From Bacteroidales bacterium (lineage in GTDB: Bacteria; Bacteroidota; Bacteroidia; Bacteroidales; UBA932), in contig JAEEJZ010000047.1 in NCBI GenBank assembly GCA_016282145.1, positions 17,136 through 81,135 on the forward strand: a stretch of DNA of 64,000 bases. Direction: 5' to 3'. The notes below the pieces were generated by a model that saw nothing but the letters and a program-made list of their open reading frames with translations, made no database searches and was not told the origin of the DNA. A program made the translations under genes and the position numbers. This document shows positions 7,734 through 16,205 of this stretch, in pieces (the first letter of the stretch is position 1; the number at the start of each line of letters is the position of its first letter).

Positions 7734-10700
7734 ATGTCATTCATTCAAAAAGTGCTCTGTGTCGCCTTGTTGCTGACCTTGAGCTCATTCCTGGCCCCGG
7801 CACAGACGGTTTCCGTCGATTATAATGCCGTCAAGTTGAGTTATGCCATTTCTGACATCCAGCGGCAGACGGGCTATCATTTTGTGTACAACAATTCCCT
7901 CGTGAACGTGGATGCTCCCGTGACGGCCAAGGCCAGCGGGACGCTGCGCGATGTTCTGGATGCCGTCCTGGCGGACCTCCCGGTGAATTACGAAATCATT
8001 GACCGGCAGATTACCTTGACGCCTGCGAGAAAAAAGGAAGTGCCGGCCAAGGTCACCCTTTCCGGGGTGGTCAGCGATGATACCGGCGCCGCCCTTCCCG
8101 GGGTCTTTGTACTGGAGAAGGGCAGTAAAAATGCCACTTCGTCGGATGCTGCGGGAAAATATTCCCTCAGCGTGTCGCCGGGAGCCGTCGTTGTCTTCAG
8201 CTCGATGGGGTTTAAAGATGCCGAGTATACGGTCCCTCGCGCCGGTGGCAAGTTGGATGTGCAACTCTCCTCGGATATCAACTACCTGGACGAGGTAGTG
8301 ATTGTCGGTTACGGTGTCCAGAAACGGGCCAACCTCACCGGTGCCGTTTCTACGATCAATTTCAGCGAAGGGCTGGAGTCCCGGCCCATTACCTCCACTT
8401 CATCCGCGCTGGGCGGTCTCGCCCCGGGTCTTGCCGTCACGCAGACTTCCGGACAGCCGGGCGAGGACGGGGCAACCCTCCGTATCCGCGGTAACACCAC
8501 TCTCAACTCCAACAGCCCGTTGGTGCTGGTGGACGGCATCGAGTATTCCATGGATAACATCAATCCGCAGGATATCGAGTCCATCACCGTCCTGAAGGAC
8601 GCCTCCTCCACGGCCATCTACGGAAGCCGGGCGGCGAACGGCGTCATCCTCATCACCACCAAAGGGGGACAGGCCGGCAAGGTCCACATTACCTACGGAA
8701 ATAACCTGACCCTCCAGATGCCTTATCTGGGCGGGCTGCAATACGTGACGGACTACGCAGAGTCCATGCGGCTCGTGAACGAGGGAACGGACAACATCGG
8801 CATCGCTCACGTATACTCGGACCAGACCATCGCCCTCTGGGAGAATGCCAAACTCTATCCGGATGAACTGAATGCCTACGGCGTTAAGAATGCGATCGCG
8901 TATCCCAATACGGACTGGTTCAAGGAAACCTTTCACAATGGTTTCATGCAGTCGCACAATATCTCCTTATCCGGCGGCACGGAGAAAGTCAAGGCCTATG
9001 CCTCCCTGGGGTTTCTGGACAACCAGGGCGTGATGAGCCATCATGGAATGAGCAGCGGAACGACGAAATTTGACGTCCGTACCAATGTGGACGTGAAGTT
9101 CAACGACTGGCTCTCCGCCGGTGTAAAACTTTTCGGAGAGCGCCAGAACTACGGGATGATGAACCTGTCGTCCGGGTTTCAGTATTTGAAAATGACCATC
9201 CCGGGAATGTATCCCGGAGAACCGGACAAATGGGGATATATCGCAACGGACGAAGAGAATGCCAATGCCAACAACATTTTCAAGAATATGGCCGGCCGCG
9301 AAGGGGAGAAATATACCTACCGGGGCTCCGCTACGGCATACCTGAAAGCGCAACTCTACAAGGGTCTGTCGCTCGAGGTGAACGTTAACCATAACTTCAC
9401 CCACGGTTACGAGCACAGGTACACGGCTTCGACGAGGGTCTGGAATTATGTTACGGATACTGTCCAGAGTGAGTCCTCTCTCAGCACGGCGTCCAATACC
9501 ATCAGCATCTCCGACAGTTTCCGGACGAACGGGGAAGCGCTTCTGCGTTACAACGGAACCTTCGGGAAACACGAAGTCGGCGCCCTTGCGGGTTATTCCA
9601 TCAACTATCATATCGCTCCCTACCATTCCGTGGAAAAGCAGGGAAAGAGCGACTGGAGCATCACGGAAATGTCGGCTTATACGACGCTGCTTTATTCGGA
9701 CAGTGGCAATTCCGAGTGGGGACTGATGTCCGGGTTCGGTCGCGTGAACTATGCCTATGACGGAAAGTATCTCTTTGAAGCCAACCTCCGTTACGACGGT
9801 TCCTCCCGTTTTGCCCCCGAATCCCGCTGGGGTCTGTTTCCCTCCTTTTCCGCAGGCTGGCGCATCAGCCAGGAGAAATGGATGAAGGGTGCGTCCTCCT
9901 GGCTCGATAACCTCAAACTCCGCGCTTCCTGGGGTGTGACCGGTAACAACAACTCCGGGAACTATGCCTGGCAGAGTACCTATTCTTCCGTGAACGTGGT
10001 GTCCGGCAATTCGGAAACCACCGGTCTCGTCGTGACCGCCCTGGGCAACAGGGCCCTGGAATGGGAAACGACCCGGACGGGAGATATCGGCGTGGACTTC
10101 GGCTTCTTCGGCAACCGGCTCACCGGTGAGATCGACGGTTATATCCGCAACACGAGCGGCATCCTTTTCCGGCCGACCATCCATATGACGATGGGAACCG
10201 TCACCGCTCCTTACGAGAACCTGGCAGCGGTACAGAACAAGGGTGTGGAACTCGGCATCAAGTGGCGGGACGGCGTCGGCAAGGACTTCAGCTACTCCGT
10301 CGGCCTCAACCTTTCCTACAACCTCACCACGGTAAAAAAGTATAAGGGAAAGCTGGTCCAGCAATGGGTAGAAGACGAAGAGGGTAACCGCAGCTATGTG
10401 AACAACATCGGCGATGTGGCCCAGAGCGGTTTCGGCGGCTATATCGTGGAAGACCATATCCTTGGCGACCAATATATGCGCAGCCTTTACAAGGGAACCG
10501 GCGCCGGCTACTCCGGCGAGGGTCCCGTGGACATCAAGGCCGGTCCTGTGGACGGTATGATCCGCACGGAGGCCGATATGAAATGGCTGATTGCAATGGT
10601 CTCCGCCGGTTACAAATTCCAGGGCGGCCAGAGCATCTCCAAGAATACGCTCTATTACGGAGATTTTATCTATGCGGACCTTAATGGGGACGGAGACTAT

Positions 10701-11213
10701 GGCGACAACAACGACCAGCACTTTACCGGCCACAGTTATACGCCCAAGTGGACCTGCGGCCTGAACCTGAACCTCCGCTGGAAGAACCTCGATTTCTATG
10801 CGTTGCTGACCGGCGCCTTCGATTTCTACCTGAACTGGAACACCAGTGTGTACAACACGACGCTGGTCAACCAGGCTCAGGCCATCATGCGCAGGATTGC
10901 CGACGACCACTATTCGGCCGCGACGCCCAATGCAACCTATCCCCGTCTCACCTACAACAAGACGCTCAACAACGAGCTTTCCGAATTCTATCATTACCGT
11001 GGCGATTATGTGAAAGTGAAGAGCCTTCAGTTGGGCTACTCCCTGCCCAAAAAATGGATGGACAAGATCCGTATCGAGGGCATACGTTTCTATCTGAACG
11101 GCGAAAACCTCTTTACCATCACTTCCTATCCCGGATTGGATCCCGAAATCGGTACCTCCATCGGATATCCTCTGATGAGGAGTTTCAGCGGTGGTCTTCA
11201 AGTGAATTTCTAA
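7734..11213 (+). CDS. SusC-like TonB-dependent outer-membrane receptor with STN domain
   Basis: This 1159-residue outer-membrane glycan importer begins with a signal peptide (LTLSSFLAPAQ). A secretin/TonB N-terminal (STN) domain at about residues 25-90 (VKLSYAISDIQRQTGYHFVY) is the part that talks to FecR. A carboxypeptidase-regulatory beta-sandwich follows at about 105-180 (GVVSDDTGAALPGVFV), then the plug (DEVVIVGYGVQKRANLTGAV; VLKDASSTAIYGSRAANGVI) and a 22-strand-type barrel ending in Phe (GGLQVNF). It is the first gene of a susC-susD-phosphatase operon with gaps of 13 and 6 bp. Together with the sigma/FecR pair it forms a trans-envelope signalling relay. The substrate is unknown. Confidence 0.96.
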   Translation: MSFIQKVLCVALLLTLSSFLAPAQTVSVDYNAVKLSYAISDIQRQTGYHFVYNNSLVNVDAPVTAKASGTLRDVLDAVLADLPVNYEIIDRQITLTPARKKEVPAKVTLSGVVSDDTGAALPGVFVLEKGSKNATSSDAAGKYSLSVSPGAVVVFSSMGFKDAEYTVPRAGGKLDVQLSSDINYLDEVVIVGYGVQKRANLTGAVSTINFSEGLESRPITSTSSALGGLAPGLAVTQTSGQPGEDGATLRIRGNTTLNSNSPLVLVDGIEYSMDNINPQDIESITVLKDASSTAIYGSRAANGVILITTKGGQAGKVHITYGNNLTLQMPYLGGLQYVTDYAESMRLVNEGTDNIGIAHVYSDQTIALWENAKLYPDELNAYGVKNAIAYPNTDWFKETFHNGFMQSHNISLSGGTEKVKAYASLGFLDNQGVMSHHGMSSGTTKFDVRTNVDVKFNDWLSAGVKLFGERQNYGMMNLSSGFQYLKMTIPGMYPGEPDKWGYIATDEENANANNIFKNMAGREGEKYTYRGSATAYLKAQLYKGLSLEVNVNHNFTHGYEHRYTASTRVWNYVTDTVQSESSLSTASNTISISDSFRTNGEALLRYNGTFGKHEVGALAGYSINYHIAPYHSVEKQGKSDWSITEMSAYTTLLYSDSGNSEWGLMSGFGRVNYAYDGKYLFEANLRYDGSSRFAPESRWGLFPSFSAGWRISQEKWMKGASSWLDNLKLRASWGVTGNNNSGNYAWQSTYSSVNVVSGNSETTGLVVTALGNRALEWETTRTGDIGVDFGFFGNRLTGEIDGYIRNTSGILFRPTIHMTMGTVTAPYENLAAVQNKGVELGIKWRDGVGKDFSYSVGLNLSYNLTTVKKYKGKLVQQWVEDEEGNRSYVNNIGDVAQSGFGGYIVEDHILGDQYMRSLYKGTGAGYSGEGPVDIKAGPVDGMIRTEADMKWLIAMVSAGYKFQGGQSISKNTLYYGDFIYADLNGDGDYGDNNDQHFTGHSYTPKWTCGLNLNLRWKNLDFYALLTGAFDFYLNWNTSVYNTTLVNQAQAIMRRIADDHYSAATPNATYPRLTYNKTLNNELSEFYHYRGDYVKVKSLQLGYSLPKKWMDKIRIEGIRFYLNGENLFTITSYPGLDPEIGTSIGYPLMRSFSGGLQVNF

Positions 11214-11226
11214 TTTTGCAGCGGAT

Positions 11227-13125
11227 ATGAAAAAGCACAGCATATTGGTTTCCCTCGGTCTGATTCTCCTCACTTCCTGTACGGGGATTCTGGACACGGC
11301 GCCCAGGAGTCAGATTTCCGACAATAACATGTGGACGACCCCCAGCCTCTCCAAGGCCGGCGTGGACGGGTTGATGTACACCTTGTACCGGCACATAGAC
11401 GGATTAAGCACCATCGTTCCCAGCGACGGTAGCGGAGGATTCAACCGTATCGGTCTCGAAGGGATGGGCTACACCAGCATCCTGGACGACTCCAACCATT
11501 TCCTGAAAAACGCTACCAAGAAAGCTTCAGGTCTGGAAAACTCTTCGGAGTGGAGGAGTATGTATAACACTATCCACGCCTGTAACAGGGCCATCGCGCA
11601 CCTGGACAGAAAGGTGGTGGGTGACAAACTCTACGAGCAGTATATCTGCGAGGCCCGTATGATCCGCGCATTCTGCTACACCCGTCTGGTGATGCTGTTC
11701 GGCGAAGTTCCCGTCTACCTGGAAGAGGTCCAGGATGTCGATTGCACCAAATCACAGACAGTCTGGGACGATTGCTGGGCGATGATTATCAAGGAATGTA
11801 CGGAATGCATCGACAATGCCGGCTTCCAGGCCAACAACTTTGCCGGCGACAGACTGTACAAGCCCTCCAAAGGAATGGCCTATGCCCTGCGGGGGAACGC
11901 CTATATGTGGCTGGCGGCGGACAAGAATCCAGAAATCTATCCCGATGGTACCAGCATCGGCGCAGCACGCATCAAGGAGTATTATCGCCTTGCTGCCGCC
12001 GATTTCGCACAGGTGAAGGCCTGCGGCTTCGGCCTTTGGCAGGGCAAGTGGGAAGATCTGTTCTCCTATACCAATGAGCATAACCAGGAAATGATTTTCC
12101 CCTTGGAATTTACCTTTACGGATGGATTCTCCTCTATCTGGCAATGGGTGATCGGAGCCCGGTCGCACCTGAATTCCTGGACACGTCTCGTTCCTTCCAC
12201 CGCATTCGTGGACGACTTTGAGTGGAGTGACGGCCGTGCTTTCAATTGGGCTGACGTGCTCCCCGGCTGGAGTAAGCTCACGGAAATCGAGCGAGAGGTA
12301 TTCTTCCTGAGGGACAGCCTCAAGACCTTCAGCAAGTATGTGGAGGAAGGCACCGATGTGGAAAAATACATCACCCTCAGCGGTCAGCTGGAGAAGGTCG
12401 TCAGCCGCATCGGTCAGGAGACTTTCGATGCCTATTATCTCGATTTGGGAAATGAAGCCCGGCTGCGTACCGGTTTCGACGGGCGCGACCCCCGGCTGGA
12501 TAAAGTCGTGGTTACGCCCTACAAGAAGTATCAGTTCATCAACGAGACCAGCCTTACCCCGATTGATTTCCAGCTCCGCTGGCCCCGTTTCAAGCGTCAG
12601 GACGGTGTGGAGGATTCCGACCTGTTCCCTGAATTCGCTTCCAATATGGTCTATCTCTGGAACAAGGGGATTGTCAATGATGGTTCCACGCTGGATCGCA
12701 ATTATGACGGTACCGACTGGCCGCTGATCCGCTTTACCGAAATCCAGCTGATGTGGGCGGAAGCGCTTCTGGGCTCCGATAATCCCGGAGATGCGCTGAA
12801 CCTGCTGAACGAAGTCCGTACCCGGGCGGGTATGCCGCCGTTCCCGAGCCAGGATCCTGTCAGCCTCTTGAACGAAATCCGCTACGAAAGCCGTGTGGAA
12901 CTTTGCCTGGAAGGAAAAGACTTCTTTAACGAAATTCGCTGGAACACCTTCAAGGAGAAGAAATTCCAGGGTAAGGATTTCTGGGATCCCCGTTCCTGCT
13001 GGAATTCCGGAGGCTGGAAGACCGGTTATTATTACGTAGAGCATATGTGGCCGCTCAGCGCACCGCTGAACGAGATCGTGATGAATTCCAATCTCAAGAA
13101 GCGGCCCTGGTGCTGGACCTATTAG
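11227..13125 (+). CDS. SusD/RagB-like glycan-binding lipoprotein
   Basis: This 632-residue surface lipoprotein has the lipobox LTSC (Cys18). SusD hallmarks are the N-terminal helix-rich TPR region (YNTIHACNRAIAHLD; ICEARMIRAFCYTRLVMLFGEVPVY) and the C-terminal block around RFTEIQLMWAEALL and YESRVELCLEGKDFFNEIRW. SusD proteins sit as a lid on their SusC partner and capture oligosaccharide. It lies 13 bp after susC and 6 bp before the phosphatase gene, so it belongs to the same transcript. At 632 residues it is somewhat longer than the usual 500-600. Confidence 0.95.
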   Translation: MKKHSILVSLGLILLTSCTGILDTAPRSQISDNNMWTTPSLSKAGVDGLMYTLYRHIDGLSTIVPSDGSGGFNRIGLEGMGYTSILDDSNHFLKNATKKASGLENSSEWRSMYNTIHACNRAIAHLDRKVVGDKLYEQYICEARMIRAFCYTRLVMLFGEVPVYLEEVQDVDCTKSQTVWDDCWAMIIKECTECIDNAGFQANNFAGDRLYKPSKGMAYALRGNAYMWLAADKNPEIYPDGTSIGAARIKEYYRLAAADFAQVKACGFGLWQGKWEDLFSYTNEHNQEMIFPLEFTFTDGFSSIWQWVIGARSHLNSWTRLVPSTAFVDDFEWSDGRAFNWADVLPGWSKLTEIEREVFFLRDSLKTFSKYVEEGTDVEKYITLSGQLEKVVSRIGQETFDAYYLDLGNEARLRTGFDGRDPRLDKVVVTPYKKYQFINETSLTPIDFQLRWPRFKRQDGVEDSDLFPEFASNMVYLWNKGIVNDGSTLDRNYDGTDWPLIRFTEIQLMWAEALLGSDNPGDALNLLNEVRTRAGMPPFPSQDPVSLLNEIRYESRVELCLEGKDFFNEIRWNTFKEKKFQGKDFWDPRSCWNSGGWKTGYYYVEHMWPLSAPLNEIVMNSNLKKRPWCWTY

Positions 13126-13131
13126 GCTGAT

Positions 13132-14325
13132 ATGAAAAAGGTCGCCCTATGGCTGCTTGCCGCGGCGGCCTTTTTTGCTGCCGCCTGCCAGAAAGACGGG
13201 CCGGAGCCCCTGCCCCCGGGCCCGGAGGTCCCGAGTGTCTTCCAGCTGGAGAACGCCGTCGTACGCTCCTATCTGGATTTCCTGGAGCAACTCCCGTACA
13301 AGGATTCGGATTATAGTTACTCCTACATTGACGATTACTATCTTCTGACTACCATTTACCGCAAGGACCGTCCGCTTCCCGCCCGTGTCAGTTGGCAAAG
13401 GGAAAGCGGCACGCAGCGCCTCTACATTGCGGATAATCCCGATTTTACAGAACCCCTGAGTTATCCCGTAGGCGCCCTGACGGAAAGTTATGAAATCTAT
13501 AACCTGATTCCGGGACGTCAGTACTGGTGGAAGGTCGTATCTTCAGCCAGTTCGAATGTTGTCGGGGAAGGTACGTTCCGTACGGAAGGCCGTCGGCGTT
13601 TCCTCAATATCGACAACATCTGCAACCTGCGTGACCTGGGCGGCATTCCCACGGCCGACGGAAGCCGGCGCATCAAATTCGGACTGTTGTTCCGGGGTGG
13701 CGAGATGAACGGATATCATCAAGATTACGAAGGAAGGTATACCCGTCTGGGCGATAACGGGAAATCGGAAATGTTGCGCTTGGGCATACGGGCGGATTTG
13801 GATATGCGCACGGCTTCGGAGGCCCTGGAGATTACCGAATCCCCGCTGGGGCCGGAGATCGATTATATCCGTTTCGAGACGGCCAATAATTATTATTACG
13901 ACAAATTCTGGCTCGCCGACGATTACATCCGGGCCCTGCAATGGACCATTGATGAATTGCGCAAAGGGAAGCCTGTTTTCTTCCACTGCATTTACGGGGC
14001 GGACCGTACCGGCACGATGGCTTTCCTGATGGAAGCCCTCCTGGGGGTAAATGAAAACCACCTGGCCATCGACTACGAACTCACCTCTTTTTCCTATGGT
14101 CTGGAATCTGCCCCCCGCCGCCGCGGTCCCAGAAACGAACTCAGCGTTTACCGCTACCGGCAGATGGTGGAAGGCCTGCGGTCTTCGGTCTTTGAAGGCA
14201 GCACGCTCCAGCAAAGGGTCTATAACTTCTTCCTGAACGGCTATCCCTATGCACCAAAAAAGACCGTCAGCATTTCTGCTGACGATCTTGACTGGTTTAT
14301 TTCAACAATGTTGGAAGAGGTCTGA
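13132..14325 (+). CDS. secreted tyrosine-phosphatase-family lipoprotein
   Basis: This 397-residue lipoprotein has the lipobox AAAC (Cys19). A fibronectin-III-like region follows (about 80-150: PARVSWQRESGTQRLYIAD, YEIYNLIPGRQYWWKV). The catalytic domain has the NLRDLGG signature of the PF13350-type phosphatases and a complete P-loop HCIYGADRTG with the nucleophile Cys near residue 285. The Asp-Arg pair in ADRTG resembles enzymes of this class with broad or lipid substrates more than classical protein phosphatases. The enzyme would act outside the cytoplasm, so a glycan or lipid phosphate is a likelier substrate than phosphotyrosine. It is the third gene of the susC-susD operon, a place often held by a glycan-binding protein. 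It ends 3 bp from the converging stop of the next gene. Confidence 0.85.
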   Translation: MKKVALWLLAAAAFFAAACQKDGPEPLPPGPEVPSVFQLENAVVRSYLDFLEQLPYKDSDYSYSYIDDYYLLTTIYRKDRPLPARVSWQRESGTQRLYIADNPDFTEPLSYPVGALTESYEIYNLIPGRQYWWKVVSSASSNVVGEGTFRTEGRRRFLNIDNICNLRDLGGIPTADGSRRIKFGLLFRGGEMNGYHQDYEGRYTRLGDNGKSEMLRLGIRADLDMRTASEALEITESPLGPEIDYIRFETANNYYYDKFWLADDYIRALQWTIDELRKGKPVFFHCIYGADRTGTMAFLMEALLGVNENHLAIDYELTSFSYGLESAPRRRGPRNELSVYRYRQMVEGLRSSVFEGSTLQQRVYNFFLNGYPYAPKKTVSISADDLDWFISTMLEEV

Positions 14326-14328
14326 GTC

Positions 14329-15981
14329 TTACTCGTTCAAGACGGCACGGATACGCAGACCATCCCAGACCCAACTCTTGTTGTTGGCGTAGTTCTCGCC
14401 GTAGATCAGACGCATCTGGCAAGCCCGGTTCCAGTAATTATTGGATCCTCCGGTACCGTAGTCGGTGCAGGACATCCAGTAGCGGCCCTGGGCACCGTCG
14501 GTATTGATGGCGCCGTTGTCCGTGTAGGAACAGCGGTAGAAGACCAGTTCAGCGCCGTTGGCCTGATAGACGATGGCGCCCATCGCAGAGGATTTATAGC
14601 CGTAGGCGTTGGTGTAGGTGTCCTTCTCGTACTCGGTGTAACTGAGTTTGTCATCCACGTCAATCTCTTCCGTCAGACGATATTTTCCGTCCTTGAGAAG
14701 GTTGCAGCAGACTTCGTTGGAAGGCATCCGCCACTCGCTGCCCCATTTGACACGTGCGGCATCATACTTGGTCCCGCCGATATCATAGAAGGTTCCGGGG
14801 CCCGATTGCAGACCGCCGCCGCCGGCGTAGTTGACCTCGATGAAAGGACTGACACCCTCAGCCGGGCAGATGAATTTATAGCCGCGCTGCGTGTTATAGG
14901 TTCCGCCGGAGTTCCAACGATAGTTGTCCCTGCTGAATTTTGTTTTCGCTTCAGTCTCGCCCCAGGCGTAGAGATATCCGTTGATGGCATCATCCGAGGT
15001 CGGCGTGCTTCCGCCCACGTTGAACGGTGCCCAGCTGCCCAGCGGATAGCTCTTGCCGTCATAACTGATGCTGCCCATCCGGATGGCGTCGGAAGCAAGG
15101 GGACGGGCCATCAGGTCCAGGTTGCTCATATTGTAGGTTCCCGTACGTCCTGCCTTGGCGGACAGGTTGGTCGAGATGGCCTTGCCCTGGGAAAGGCGCT
15201 TGTCAGCGCTCATGATGGTCACGATCAGACCCGCGAGACGGTTCTCCGAAGAGTGCATCAGGTCGATGGCGGGAACGGCGAGATAAGCCACCTGCTTGGC
15301 CGCGGAAACGGCCGGCAGGGTCAGCATATGGACCGCCTCTTTCTCGGTGCTGGAGACCGTCGCCTGAGCCTTTCCTGCAGAAGTGACATCCCAGCCGCCG
15401 TTATGGGTTTTGCCGGTGTTGAACTCGATGTACTGGATGCCTGCGGGCAGCAGGATGCGCAGCACATAGCTGAGCCGCTTCCCTGTGGCAAAGTCAAAGG
15501 CGGGGCTTGTGCCGGTGGACTGGGCTACGGCATAATCGTAGTTGCCGATCTTGCCCAGCGTGCCGTCCTGGCCGTCATAGCTGCAGACCAGCGTCCCGTT
15601 CTGGACATCGGCCTTGCCGCTGACGGCAACCCAGGTGGTGTTCTCATCGGCCGCTACGGCGCCGGTGGACTTGAATTCCGCGGAAGCGCCGCTGCCGGTG
15701 GTGGTGAAAGTGACCTTAGTCACTACGTCGCCGTTGATTTCCAGGGCGGTAAAGCTGTCTCCGCTTTCCCAGGCACCTGCTACGATATCGGCAATCTCCT
15801 CCACTTCGGAGTAGTTGTCGACATAATTGACCTTGGATTCGCCAAAGGCGCCGGGGGCGGTCGCCGTTGCCGTAATCACTACGCCGTCTTCGCTGTTTGC
15901 AGGGGTCTCAAGGTTTTCCTTGGTGCAGGCTGCCATCAGCGCGAAGGCGCCGAACAATAGGGTAAGTCTGTAAAATTTCAT
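14329..15981 (-). CDS. fimbrillin-like / FISUMP-like surface lipoprotein
   Basis: This 550-residue lipoprotein has the lipobox MAAC (Cys19). Residues about 30-290 match the N-terminal module shared with the genes at 16206, 19555, 31040 and 34132: W..GD.F.ALEI, then WVAVSGKA, Y.GQ.G, and LSYVLRILLPAG. They look like a two-sandwich fimbrillin/Mfa-like fold. The C-terminal part has a FISUMP-like signature (WAPFNVGG, YAWGETE, YDAARVKWGSEWRMPSNEV, ending LRIRAVLNE). The function is unknown. A surface glycan-binding role is possible because the gene sits in the PUL and the FISUMP fold may relate to lectin/FGE-like folds. It lies 15 bp downstream of a small lipoprotein gene. Confidence 0.7.
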   Translation of the reverse strand: MKFYRLTLLFGAFALMAACTKENLETPANSEDGVVITATATAPGAFGESKVNYVDNYSEVEEIADIVAGAWESGDSFTALEINGDVVTKVTFTTTGSGASAEFKSTGAVAADENTTWVAVSGKADVQNGTLVCSYDGQDGTLGKIGNYDYAVAQSTGTSPAFDFATGKRLSYVLRILLPAGIQYIEFNTGKTHNGGWDVTSAGKAQATVSSTEKEAVHMLTLPAVSAAKQVAYLAVPAIDLMHSSENRLAGLIVTIMSADKRLSQGKAISTNLSAKAGRTGTYNMSNLDLMARPLASDAIRMGSISYDGKSYPLGSWAPFNVGGSTPTSDDAINGYLYAWGETEAKTKFSRDNYRWNSGGTYNTQRGYKFICPAEGVSPFIEVNYAGGGGLQSGPGTFYDIGGTKYDAARVKWGSEWRMPSNEVCCNLLKDGKYRLTEEIDVDDKLSYTEYEKDTYTNAYGYKSSAMGAIVYQANGAELVFYRCSYTDNGAINTDGAQGRYWMSCTDYGTGGSNNYWNRACQMRLIYGENYANNKSWVWDGLRIRAVLNE

Positions 15982-15996
15982 GGCTGACCTCCTTTT

Positions 15997-16179
15997 TTAT
16001 TCGTCCCAACTTGCAGGTCCGTCATCAACGAATCCGGCAGGGGCTACATTGTTGGATGTAATCTCCGTAGTCGGTTCGGGGCCCGGACCCGGAGGGGTCG
16101 GGGTGGGTTTGTCTTCGCAGGCGCTCAGGACCGTGAGGGTCAGCGCTGCAGCCAGAATAAGCAGAAGTTTTTTTCTCAT
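15997..16179 (-). CDS. small acidic lipoprotein, unknown function
   Basis: This 60-residue peptide has a clear lipoprotein signal (LLLILAAALTLTVLSAC, Cys21), a proline-rich linker of PTPTPPGPGPEP type and an acidic tail ending PASWDE. It lies between the phosphoesterase lipoprotein gene at 16206 and the fimbrillin-like gene at 14329, with gaps of 26 and 15 bp, so all three can be one leftward transcript. I do not recognise a family. It could be a small partner of the neighbouring lipoprotein. A different small ORF sits in the same place upstream of the gene at 34132. Confidence 0.6.
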   Translation of the reverse strand: MRKKLLLILAAALTLTVLSACEDKPTPTPPGPGPEPTTEITSNNVAPAGFVDDGPASWDE

Positions 16180-16205
16180 AATACTATGATTTGGGTGTTA
16201 ATGGG

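Noticed and set aside
8967..11297. 776-codon open frame on the minus strand
   Set aside because: Antisense of susC; no recognisable domain.
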